This document shows positions 55,190 through 64,000 of a stretch of DNA of 64,000 bases, piece by piece. The DNA is from Neoarius graeffei. Its lineage: Eukaryota > Chordata > Actinopteri > Siluriformes > Ariidae. The stretch is taken from contig NC_083596.1 of NCBI RefSeq assembly GCF_027579695.1, positions 14,930,537 to 14,994,536 on the forward strand, written 5' to 3'. Numbering within the stretch: position 1 is the stretch's first letter; every line of letters begins with the position of its first letter. Below the pieces are notes generated by a model that saw only the letters and a program-made list of their open reading frames with translations, made no database searches and had not been told where the DNA came from. A program made the position numbers and the translations under genes.

Positions 55190-56895
55190 CAGCATACAAG
55201 AGTCAAGGATGGAGATAGTATCCACTCAGAAATTTATTTAAAGACAAAGGTTCTGTGTATCTGCTTTAACAGGGCAAGGTGGACATGAGGGGCGTGTCCT
55301 ATTTGCATACTCATGAATATTCGAATGATTTGTCCTCTCTCGTCAAAAGTGCCCTAGCCTAGTGTGCACTTCGAGGTCGTTATTCAAGCTATTTCGTCTC
55401 TTTTCTGACCTTCCCAGGACACTACAGGTAGCAATGTGATGTTAAATTCACTTAGAACCAGAAAATGGCTCCGGCATTCAAATCGACGGAGCTCTAACAC
55501 GCATGCGCAGGAACTGTCATAACACTGGTCAATACTGTATGTTGATGTAATGCTCCTTTAACACAAAACAGGACTAAAACACGGTTTTTCTCTCTTTGCA
55601 GAAAATCCGACACTAAACCGGAATGTGCACAGATAACCCACAGAGAAGTGAAAAACTAGCACTTTACTCGCTACAACTCAGAACAGCTCCGTTTATTAAT
55701 AATAAGCACAAAAGCGGGTCGGGTTGTTCTCACTTCCAGGACTGTAAATAAAAAGACATAAGAAATATCAATCTAGTCTTACGTATTTATTTCGTTCTGC
55801 TGCTAACAAGGCGAGCTACAAAACCAATTCACCTTTAAGACATATTTACACAAAATACCCTCAGTCAGCCTTGCTAACCTTGGCTTTATTTCCGTGTCCA
55901 AATATCCACCTGTGAGGTTAGTAGCATCATTTAGCAGCCTAGCCTTATCTACATAACATTAGCCGCATTTGCTAACACTAGCCATTGTTAGCCAGCTACC
56001 GAACAAGGAAAAGCCATGTTTCAAATGGACCCTCGTGCAAAAATACCTTCACACGGTTTTATTTACACGCTTAAGCAGAAACACCATGGAGGAGAAAAAG
56101 ATGCTAGAACACAAGACACAGCGAGATAAACCAGGCGTCGCATGACGGTCAGCTCTCAACCGGAACATTTCACCTTTCTGAACCAGGCCGCCATGTTGTC
56201 ACGGTGAAGCTAACAGGCTAAGCTAACTTCACACTGGAACAGAACTACGCTTACAGTAACCTATATAGAAATATATATATATATATATATATAAAAGCCT
56301 CTGTTTTAATAAACAAGCAAAATAAAAATCTACCAAAGATGCCAAAACACTCACCTCATTTCCATGTAAACGCGCCGAACAGATACAAAAAAAAGACAAA
56401 CTTATGACTAAAATCAGATTTTTATTCCGCCTCAGATAGACTGCGCGAGCGCTGCAGACACTAACTGCTGCACACATAAACCTCAATGGTACTATTTGTC
56501 CTGGCAGAACTTAAAAAAAAATTGTGATAAAAATATTTGGTTTTAAAATAACACATGCAAGAAATATATTATTCTGGCAGACTACAATTCAACCGCGTTC
56601 GTCTGAACGAATATTAATTCGATACGTTCGAGTCGACATGAAATAGCGGATTAAATTATTTTTATGCAGCAGCCAGGACAATGTGGTGTGACGTTAAAAG
56701 GTTCCCCACAGGCGGCTTGACGTTCCTGCAAGCCTTCCCCACCCAAACCTGCCTTAGCTATGTCCAGTGATGTAATTTGATACGTAATTTAAAACGTTTA
56801 ACAACTTATAAGATTTGCGATTAATGAACTTTTATGAATCAATTAATAAATCATGGGGTTTTTTTATTTATGACGTCAAATATATATATATATAT
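55190..56895. other. Repeat-poor DNA, candidate promoter region
   Basis: No recognisable TE, one of the few such stretches. It contains a TA run (56269-56293) and a YY1-type motif at 56186-56197. No coding exon identified. Confidence 0.45.
56186..56197 (-). promoter_or_regulatory. YY1-type motif, possible ncor1 exon-1 region
   Basis: Minus strand reads AACATGGCGGCC, matching the YY1 promoter consensus. It is followed on the minus strand by TGGTTCAGAAAGGTGAAATG, where AAAG|GTGAAA could be a splice donor. In mammals the non-coding exon 1 of NCOR1 lies very near PIGL, and this site is 3 kb from pigl. Inference only. Confidence 0.3.
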
Positions 56896-57491
56896 GAGTG
56901 ATTCCACGCTTATGGGTACTGAAATGGGGACATGAACTTATTTTTAAAAATTCACCTAAAACCATTTCTTTTTTTTACCATCAGGTCACAAAACATGTAA
57001 TCTTTAATGAATGATATGTTAAAAGATAACTTTAATTTTCTGAGATGTAATAAAAACATTTATATGCCAAAGTCAGAACGTAACAGAAGTGTTGTGGACA
57101 TATATATTCTCAATTTTAACAATGTAGAATTACTTTTTGAAACATAGGAAGGTGATGTTTTAGCAAATATAATTAATAAACATGTGTAGTAGAATAAACA
57201 TACACATTCTTTCAATAAGATTAACATGGTATAGAGCTAGATTGTAATTAATTTGTAACAGACGCGAGATGGACAATCGTAACAGAAGTAATGTAACAGA
57301 CATCATTTTGGAACTCATAGGCTTGACTTTGGCATATAAATATGTTTTTATTACATCTCAGAAAATTAAAGTTATCTTTTAACATATCATTCATTAAAGA
57401 TTACATGTTTTGTGACCTGATGGTAAAAAAAGAAATGGTTTTAGGTGAATAAGTTCATGTCCCCAATTCAGTACCCATAAGCATGGAATCA

Positions 57492-57494
<3 letters not shown>
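56896..57494. repeat. Fold-back element, about 175-bp arms
   Basis: Arms 56896-57074 and 57324-57494 are inverted (GAGTGATTCCACGCTTATGG against CATAAGCATGGAATCACTC). The 250-bp loop contains several GTAACAGA motifs. It lies between TA-rich runs, so a TA-targeting Tc1/mariner MITE is plausible. Confidence 0.85.
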
Positions 57495-57495
<1 letters not shown>

Positions 57496-57541
<46 letters not shown>

Positions 57542-57571
57542 TACAATTCTAATGCATATTTAGTCACTCTG

Positions 57572-57617
<46 letters not shown>
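57496..57617. repeat. (TA)n microsatellites
   Basis: Two long TA runs (57496-57538 and about 57573-57614) separated by unrelated sequence. The second truncates the left end of the adjacent Tc1-type MITE. Confidence 0.95.
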
Positions 57618-57621
<4 letters not shown>

Positions 57622-57623
<2 letters not shown>

Positions 57624-58127
57624 TTGGGTCACTTTGAAATGTCCTTATTTTTGAAAGAAAAGCACTGTTCTTTTCAATGAAGATCACTTTAAACTAATCA
57701 GAAATCCACTCTATACATTGCTAATGTGGTAAATGACTATTCTAGCTGCAAATGTCTGTTTTTGGAGCAATATCTCCATAGGTGTATAGAGGCCCATTTC
57801 CAGCAACTCTCACTCCAGTGTTCTAATGGTACAATGTGTTTGCTCATTGCCTCAGAAGGCTAATGGATGATTAGAAAACCCTTGTACAATCATGTCAGCA
57901 CAGCTGAAAACAGTTGAGCTCTTTAGAGAAGCTATAAAACTGACCTTCCTTTGAGCAGATTGAGTTTCTGGAGCATCACATTAATTTGTGGGGTCGATTA
58001 AATGGCCAGAAAAATGTCTTGACTATATTTTCTATTCATTTTACAACTTATGGTGGTAAATAAAAGTATGACTTTTCATGGAAAACACAAAATTGTCTGG
58101 GTGACCCCAAACTTTTGAACGGTAGTG
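57622..58127 (+). mobile_element. Tc1/mariner MITE, copy 1 (left end lost)
   Basis: Matches copy 2 from GGGTCACTTTGAAATGTCC to AACTTTTGAACGGTAGTG, followed by TA. The left end is replaced by the TA microsatellite. Confidence 0.88.
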
Positions 58128-58604
58128 TATCTGGGTCTGTCTCAGAAACTGGGTACTGTGGGGGTCCCCCACTAAATATACTCGCAGTCGGTTTTGAATG
58201 GTGATGTTGGTTTTAATTTGAAATAAAATGATGAAAGAAAGAAATAATACAGATAAAACAATCTTTGATGTGAATATTCAGAACTTGGCAAAAATTCTGC
58301 AAATTTGTTGAAAAATATCTGGGACATGATAAATGGTTGACTACATCGCATTCGCTTAAAAAGGTTGTAGTCCACTGAAAAGTCTACAGTTATCACTGAT
58401 TGTATTTTAAGTCGTAACTTTATACACCTAAGGATTGGTGCGCTCACAGAATAATCATAACCATAATAAAACATCATGCTGATGGTTTCTGTGAGCATTT
58501 AGCATTTATGGAAGGAGCCTCTACAAAGGAAAGGGAAGTCTATGGCTTTTTTTGGCAAATGTTCCAAAAAAACATTCAACGTGACTATAAAAGAATAAAA
58601 CATA
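58128..58604. other. No recognisable gene between two MITE copies
   Basis: AT-rich sequence between the two Tc1-type MITEs. Only short frames. Confidence 0.5.
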
Positions 58605-59124
58605 CACTACCGTTCAAAAGTTTGGGGTCACTTTGAAATGTCCTTATTTTTGAAAGAAAAGCACTGTTCTTTTCAATGAAGATCACTTTAAACTAATCAG
58701 AAATACACTACATACATTGCTAATGTGGTAAATGACTATTCTAGCTGCAAATGTCTGTTTTTGGTGCAATATCTCCATAGGTGTATAGAGGCCCATTTCC
58801 AGCAACTCTCACTCCAGTGTTCTAATGGTACAATGTGTTTGCTCATTGCCTCAGAAGGCTAATGGATGATTAGAAAACCCTTGTACAATCATGTCAGCAC
58901 AGCTGAAAACAGTTTAGCTCTTTAGAGAAGCTATAAAACTGACCTTCCTTTGAGCAGATTGAGTTTCTGGAGCATCACATTAATTTGTGGGGTCGATTAA
59001 ATGGCCAGAAAAATGTATTGACTATATTTTCTATTCATTTTACAACTTATGGTGGTAAATAAAAGTGTGACTTTTCATGGAAAACACAAAATTGTCTGGG
59101 TGACCACAAACTTTTGAACGGTAG
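58605..59124 (+). mobile_element. Tc1/mariner MITE, copy 2
   Basis: 520 bp, ends CACTACCGTTCAAAAGTTTG and CAAACTTTTGAACGGTAG, flanked by TA (58603-58604 and 59125-59126). About 96-98 percent alike to copy 1 by eye. No transposase. It ends 121 bp before the pigl start codon. Confidence 0.92.
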
Positions 59125-59245
59125 TATGAGAAACATGAAGCGTATCATGATCACATAATTTTTCTTTCGCAGAACCAAGAAGGTTCAAAGGAACCTTCAA
59201 TAAGAGTGAGTTGTTCTACCCGGACTCTTTTGTAAGACGGAAGAG

Positions 59246-59558
59246 ATGCTTGTTTTGCTTTTTGTCACGCTGCTATGTTTCCTTGGTTACCTTATGTGCA
59301 TAAAACTGATATATAACAGATTTCAACGGTTATGGCCGTCGTTACGGAATAACATTTTTCGTTTTTCGAGTTCTGCTAGAGAAGTAAGCTTTTTGCCGAC
59401 GCCTGATTTGCCGTGTGAAAATGAGGCGCGCGCGCTTGATCAAGTGCGGGTTCTGCTCGTCACCGCGCATCCTGATGACGAAAGCATGTTTTTTGCGCCA
59501 GCGGTTTTAAAACTTACCGAATCAAATGTAGCTGTTTACTTGCTGTGTTTGTCATCAG
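59246..59558 (+). CDS. pigl: pigl exon 1: GlcNAc-PI de-N-acetylase, N-terminus
   Basis: 104 codons plus one base from ATG 59246 to a CAG|GTACTG donor at 59558. Pigl removes the acetyl group from GlcNAc-phosphatidylinositol, the second step of GPI-anchor synthesis, on the cytoplasmic face of the ER. Residues 1-22 form a hydrophobic membrane anchor. The PIG-L superfamily motif AHPDDE is at residues 74-79 in LLVTAHPDDESMFFAP, and provides the metal-binding His and Asp. VYLLCLSSG ends the exon as in mammals. The exon joins 62306 in phase. The extended region between anchor and motif is longer than in human, so the first ATG should be checked. 5' neighbour: ncor1, divergent. Confidence 0.93.
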
Positions 59559-59867
59559 GTACTGTAAGTCTTCCTTTAATAATCCCATAAGCACGAAAGT
59601 GTATAAAGTGCTCTCTTCTTTTTTTTTTTTTTAAGCAGTGATTTGGGGGTTTTGTCCTGTTACCATAGCAACAGGTCAACTGGTATAACATAACGCATTC
59701 CCCATCAAAATGTAAGCACACATTCAACATAAGTTAACCGCGTACTCAGCTGCATATTTATTACATATGCACTCTCATTCTTTAGTTCATCTTCAGTATC
59801 TGCTGTATTGTGGTGGTGGTGGTGGTTTCAGAACCTGTCCCAGAAACACTGTGAAAGGAAAAGCACA

Positions 59868-60209
59868 ACTTTTATTCATCACACACTTGTGAAATTCCTC
59901 TCTGCATTTAACCCATCTGAAGCAGTGAACACACACACCCAGAGCAGTGGGCAGCCATGCTAACAGCGCCCAGGGAGCAGTTGGGAGTTAGGTGCCTCGC
60001 TCAAGGGCACCTCAGCCGTCCCATATTAACCTAACTGCATGTCTCTGGGCTGTAGGGGAAACTGGAGCACCTGGAGGAAACCCACACAGACACGGGGAGA
60101 ACATGCAAACTCCACACAGAAAGGCCCTCGCCAGCTGCTGGGCTTGAACCCAGAACCTTCTTGCTGTGAGGCGACAGTGCTAAGCACTTACACCACCATG
60201 CACACCCAT
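59868..60209 (-). mobile_element. SINE in pigl intron 1 (reverse)
   Basis: Reverse common-SINE head (CACCATGCACACCCA side, with TGGGCTTGAACCCAG) and the alternative 3' part (GGGCAGCCATGCTAACAGCG, AACCCATCTGAAGCAG). Tail near 59868. Forms an inverted pair with the next SINE. Confidence 0.85.
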
Positions 60210-60325
60210 TCACACGCACATTGGCATTCAAGGTGCAATGTGTCAAAGCCAATTCATCTATCAGCATGTTTTTTTGGCAGAGATGGAAGTAAACAGAATA
60301 AAACACGTATTTTTTTTTTTTTAAA

Positions 60326-60690
60326 GGGTGGTACGGTGGTGTAGTGGTTAGCACTGTCGCCTCACAGCAAGAAGGTTCTGGGTTCGAGTCCAGTGGCTGA
60401 CGAGGGCCTTTCTGTACAGAGTTTGCATGTTCTCCCTGTGTCTGCGTGGGTTCCCTCCGGGTGCTCCGGTTTCCCCCACAGTCCAAAGACATGCAGTTAG
60501 GTTAACATGGGGCGGCCTTAGGCTGAAGTGCCCTTGAGCAAGGTACCGAACCCCCAACTGCTCCCCGGGCGCTGTACTATGCTGCCCACTGCTCTGGGTG
60601 TGTGTGCGTGTGTTCACTGCTTCAGATGGGTTAAATGCAGAGGATGTATTTCACTGTGTGCATGTGATAAATAAAGGCTTCTTCTTCTTC
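60326..60690 (+). mobile_element. SINE in pigl intron 1 (forward)
   Basis: GGGTGGTACGGTGGTGTAG head, B-box-like GGGTTCGAGTCC, 3' part CCCAACTGCTCCCCGGGCGC and a (CTT)n tail ending at 60690. Opposite orientation to the SINE at 59868-60209, 116 bp apart. Confidence 0.9.
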
Positions 60691-61055
60691 AATCATGTAA
60701 ACCTGCTGTAGATGACAATTGGTATGCACATTCAACAAAAGACAGGGGCCACCCCAGGTCCGCCACTGATCCAATATTATTTTGCTGATGGATGATTCAG
60801 GGTCGTCTCAATGGAAAATCTCTGACTCCAATAATCAGCCAGTACATTCTTGTGGACATTTGAAGAATGAGCCTAATATATGGCCATAAAATAGATCTGT
60901 ACTGAGTTAGTATGTGGATTTATTTTTATTTTTTTATACTACTAAAGATGTCCCTAGATGCAAAGACATAAAGTTGTCAGGAAATGCACAAAGTATTTAA
61001 AAACTTCAGCAAGCTCACTGTATCTGAGATACTCATACCCCTGTCTGCTATGTCA

Positions 61056-61500
61056 GGCCCTGTCCACACGGCAACGGATTCAGGTGAATCCGATAAAATT
61101 TTTTATCGTTTCGGCCTGGCGTCCACACGGCACCGGCGTTTTGGGTGCCCCAAAACGATATTTTTTGAGAACAGTTTCCAGAGTGGAAAAATCTGGCAAC
61201 GGCGCCGTTGCGAAGTCGTCTGGATGAGTAGAACAGATTTGTTTACGATGACGTCACAACCACATGACTAGAAGAAGGGGTTTATGCGCATGCGTCCTAC
61301 TTCTTCTATTGTTCTGGTGTCTCCGATGGGACCGTCTTACAGCGCACGTAGAGGTGTGGCATGTGTATTGCATCATTTTCAGCAAGCGTTGCGTTGCCAT
61401 ATGCACCTGATATTTTACTGATCCGTTGCCCATGTGGACGCGATATTTTTTTTACTCGCTAAAAAAAAAATCTCGTTGTCGTTGTCGTGTGGATGTAGCC
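61056..61500. mobile_element. PIF/Harbinger-like MITE
   Basis: Ends GGCCCTGTCCACACGGCAAC and GTCGTGTGGATGTAGCC. Flanked by TCA (61053-61055 and 61501-61503). It resembles the ends of the 42-762 family in style (GGCCCxGTxxACACGxxxAC) but the interior is unrelated. Confidence 0.8.
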
Positions 61501-61503
61501 TCA

Positions 61504-62009
61504 AGGCCTCTGCATGCTCTTGTGACAAGGCTTTCGCAGATAGCTTTTCGCAGACAGTTGTAATTTATCGTTGAGCGGGGAGTAATAGGCGTGCGCGATG
61601 TTATTCACCGCCACAACGCAAGGGGGCGCGAAATCGCTAGGAGTAGTTGGTGGGTGTGGTTAGTGGAGTGTTTATCCTCCGGTTACTTATAATGACTAGA
61701 ACTGGAGTCGTATAGATGTACGTACTTCCTCACTTCCTCGATCAACCGCTCTTCGTGCTGCTCCATCTTCGCTCGTGTTTTTAAAAATGGCGGTCGTGAA
61801 AACAAACCAAACCGGGAAAGTAGGGAAGCGGAAGTGCGTGTACAGCGGATGTAGAGTGGACCAATCAGAGCCCTCTTGTCTGCGACGCTGTCTGCGAGGC
61901 TTCTGCGGTGGTCACAATTTTTGGGAGGTGCGCGCAGAGCGTCTGCGACGGTGGGGGGGGCTACGCAGACGCCATCTGCGAGGACTGGGTTGTCAGCATA
62001 AATTGGCCT
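61504..62009 (-). mobile_element. PIF/Harbinger family E, copy E3 (reverse)
   Basis: Reverse of E1/E2. Flanked by TCA (61501-61503, shared with the previous MITE, and 62010-62012). MADF relic on the minus strand near 61762. It is inserted directly against the 61056-61500 MITE and lies 294 bp before pigl exon 2. Confidence 0.9.
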
Positions 62010-62305
62010 TCAGTGTCAGTGCTGTACTGAGATCAGTCCACCACCTGAATAACATATGGTCCCGAACATGTTCCCTTTGCACTGAGAAATAAACAGTGGG
62101 AACTTGATACTATAATCATTTCAGCATTTACTATACAGCACTCATGCTGCACTCGCGCAGCAATTTTACAGCTGCAAAGCGACGACATAAGCGTACTCGA
62201 TTAACAAAAGTAGCAGCTGAGTGCATTACAATATGATTTCATTGCACTAAGGATGTATTATGTAACACAGGAATGACGTTATCTCCATATGTCTGTCATA
62301 TTTAG

Positions 62306-62405
62306 GGAATTACTACAATCAAGGGGCCCAGCGTAAAGAGGAACTGCTAGGCAGCTGTGCAGTTTTGGGAATTCCAGCTAACCGAGTCACAATTATCGAC
62401 AACAT
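62306..62405 (+). CDS. pigl: pigl exon 2
   Basis: 100 bp between TTTAG (62301-62305) and a GTAAGA donor (62406). After completing the split Gly codon it reads [17 protein letters not shown], then [15 protein letters not shown], closely matching the human segment NYYNQGETRKKELLQSC and following. Both splice phases agree with exon 1. The 2.75-kb intron holds SINEs and MITEs. Exon 3 (the DFPDDP region) is not found before the right edge, so the gene continues beyond the window. Confidence 0.93.
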
Positions 62406-62784
62406 GTAAGAGCAACAACATTCTCCTGAGGTGCTAACATGCATGGTTTAGCTGTAGCATTGACACTTTTTTTTTTTTTTCAAGTGACCCTAGGAGATGT
62501 TAAAACAATGGTCAGATCTTGAATAAAATTGAACAGAAGGCAAATTCGCTGAAGAGGTGAGGAATCAGGATGTGAAAGAAATGCATTTGCAGTTCTTGTA
62601 GACTTTCACTTCATGCCAATTTTAGTGAAGTGAAATTTGTTTGAAGAAAATATAAGGAAAATATCATCAGCGGAACGAACCAAAATGTATTTGATTGTTT
62701 TCCAGCAATACAGTGGCAAGATCTGACGTAATATCAATAATTCTTTTTGTTTGTTTTACATTATCACATAATGTTTTTTTACTG

Positions 62785-63153
62785 AATGGTGTAGTGGTTA
62801 GCACTGTCGCCTCACAGCAAGAAGGTCCGGGTTCGAGGCCCGTGGCCGGTGAGGGCCTTTCTGTGTGGAGTTTCCATGTTCTCCCCATGTCCGTGTGGGT
62901 TTCCTCCGGGTGCTCCGGTTTCCTCCACAGTCCAAAGACATGCAGGTTAGGTTAACTGGTGACTCTAAATTGAGCGTAGGTGTGAATGTGAGTGTGAATG
63001 GTTGTCTGTGTCTATGTGTCAGCCCTGTGATGACCTGGCGACTTGTCCAGGGTGTACCCCGCCTTTCGCCCGTAGTCAGCTGGGATAGGCTCCAGCTTGC
63101 CTGCGACCCTGTAGGACAGGATAAGCAGCTACAGATAATGGATGGATGGATGG
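62785..63153 (+). mobile_element. tRNA-like SINE, uninterrupted copy
   Basis: From AATGGTGTAGTGGTTAGCAC to a (GGAT)n tail. Reads TGTGTCTATGTGTCAGCC at the position where the two other copies carry family P MITEs, so it is the in-window empty-site reference. The first bases of the head are missing. Confidence 0.92.
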
Positions 63154-63244
63154 TATAGTGCATATTAAATTTCCATTCATTCCATTAAAGGTGCAATAGT
63201 TGTTTTTTTTTTTTTAAACTTGCATGTAGAAATAATATACTGTA

Positions 63245-64000
63245 CAGGCTTTCGTCTAAACCGGGGAACAGGGGCGCTGCGCCCTCTTACTCTCGGCGTG
63301 CGCCCTCTTACCGAAATGCCGATTGAACCCCAAGTCACACTTGGGCCATGCACTTATATGCTACTGCACAACATGCAATCTTTCTCACAACGATCTTTTC
63401 TCCGTGAAAACATCCCAGCAACACCACGTGACAATGTGTCTGATCATCAAATACGTTATAATTACTCCAAAAATATTCCAATCATAGCAGATACACCGCC
63501 AGACGGTGCAAAAACAATCCGAATTGGCGTTTTCCAGACTGAGGCGCCATGTTGTTTAGTTGTTTACTTGTCGCGGCTGCTCTCGCGAGATTTGACATGG
63601 GTTACATACAAGGTCAGCTGACTTGTAGAGCGAGATTTCTCGAGACTGAATGACCCTTCACCCACCGGCGCGGGAGCTTTTGACAGAAGTAGTTCGCGAG
63701 TTGTTTTTGTTGACACTTGGGCATTTAAAGATGTCATCCCGCGGCACGAAATGGAAGAAAGCCAAAGACTGTCCGGGACAGAAGATGATTACTTCTTTCT
63801 TTTTCAATGTTGACAGACAATTTGTTACAATTTCCCTCTCAGATAGCCTCAGAATGTCCCATTGGAGCCTCAATTTTTCAAAGGCTTCGCACGGCGGAGG
63901 GGGGGGATGGACAACCGGCACCATCTCCTCCCCCCCCCCCCGCTTCGCTCCCTCACCATGGTGAGCGCCCTCATACTAAATTTTTCTAGAAAAAACCCTG
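63245..64000 (+). mobile_element. Family D element, copy D4
   Basis: CAGGCTTTCGTCTAAACCGG to the terminal CCCTG, which is exactly the last base of the window. Frame MSSRGTKWKKAK begins at 63731. A (G)n/(C)n tract lies near 63897-63906 and 63930-63941. The right target duplication would lie beyond the edge (expected CTGTA). Confidence 0.88.

Noticed and set aside
57493..57687. Open frame on the minus strand reading Tyr-Ile repeats
   Set aside because: It is the translation of the TA microsatellites, not a gene.
61775..62092. Plus-strand frame starting MFLKMAVVKTNQTGK in family E
   Set aside because: Repeated in every family E copy on the strand opposite the MADF relic, with no known domain; treated as a shadow frame of the element.
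1..64000. LTR retrotransposon or endogenous virus
   Set aside because: No long terminal repeat pair, primer-binding site, or gag/protease/integrase motif was found. The only reverse transcriptase is the non-LTR relic at 46-48 kb.

Overview
This window is teleost fish nuclear DNA. Two host genes place it. The minus strand near 9.7-9.9 kb carries the first coding exon of ncor1 (nuclear receptor corepressor 1). The plus strand carries exon 1 (59,246-59,558) and exon 2 (62,306-62,405) of pigl, the GPI-anchor N-acetylglucosaminyl-phosphatidylinositol deacetylase. The two genes are also head-to-head neighbours in mammals, so this is conserved synteny. Here about 49 kb separates the two coding starts. 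Both genes continue outside the window: ncor1 to the left, pigl to the right. The species cannot be named from the sequence.

Most of the rest is transposable-element DNA, mainly class II (cut-and-paste) elements and SINEs, with one truncated LINE and no recognisable LTR element. Many insertions keep exact target-site duplications (TSDs). Several intact 'empty' paralogues in the same window let the boundaries be read to the base. Families seen: hAT elements with 8-bp TSDs (6.4, 9.1, 11.8, 17.4, 40.0 and 41.6 kb); PIF/Harbinger-like MITEs with 3-bp TWA/TCA TSDs; a CAGG...CCTG family with 5-bp TSDs (family D, four copies); TTAA-flanked THAP-encoding elements that look Kolobok-like (three copies); Tc1/mariner elements; tRNA-derived SINEs; and a small repeat (family B, six copies) with two conserved micro-ORFs and a TATA box.

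Layout: 0-9.7 kb is the first coding intron of ncor1, filled by family A, B and hAT copies. 9.7-9.95 kb is the ncor1 exon. 10.8-22.6 kb is a dense set of nested elements, including two three-level nests. 23.3-23.7 kb holds an unassigned acidic reading frame. 24.4-25.6 kb is a 40-bp minisatellite carrying a CCAAT motif in each unit. 25.7-45.9 kb is further nested TE DNA, with a candidate 83-codon mini-gene at 38.3-38.5 kb. 46.1-48.4 kb is a dead LINE. 49.8-55.2 kb holds a Kolobok-like copy interrupted by a helicase-fragment element, a 358-bp-arm inverted repeat and a THAP relic. 55-59 kb is relatively repeat-poor and then palindrome- and (TA)n-rich, leading into pigl. Pigl intron 1 has itself taken two inverted SINEs and two tandem MITEs.

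Only ncor1 and pigl are confidently functional. TE-derived coding regions (BED, THAP, MADF, Tc1 DDE, reverse transcriptase, RecQ-type helicase) are fragments or carry stops and frameshifts. The open questions worth follow-up are family B, whose 30-residue ORF is open in all six copies, the helicase-carrying elements with a 9-bp TSD, the 38.3-kb mini-gene, and whether the non-coding first exon of ncor1 lies near 56 kb beside pigl.
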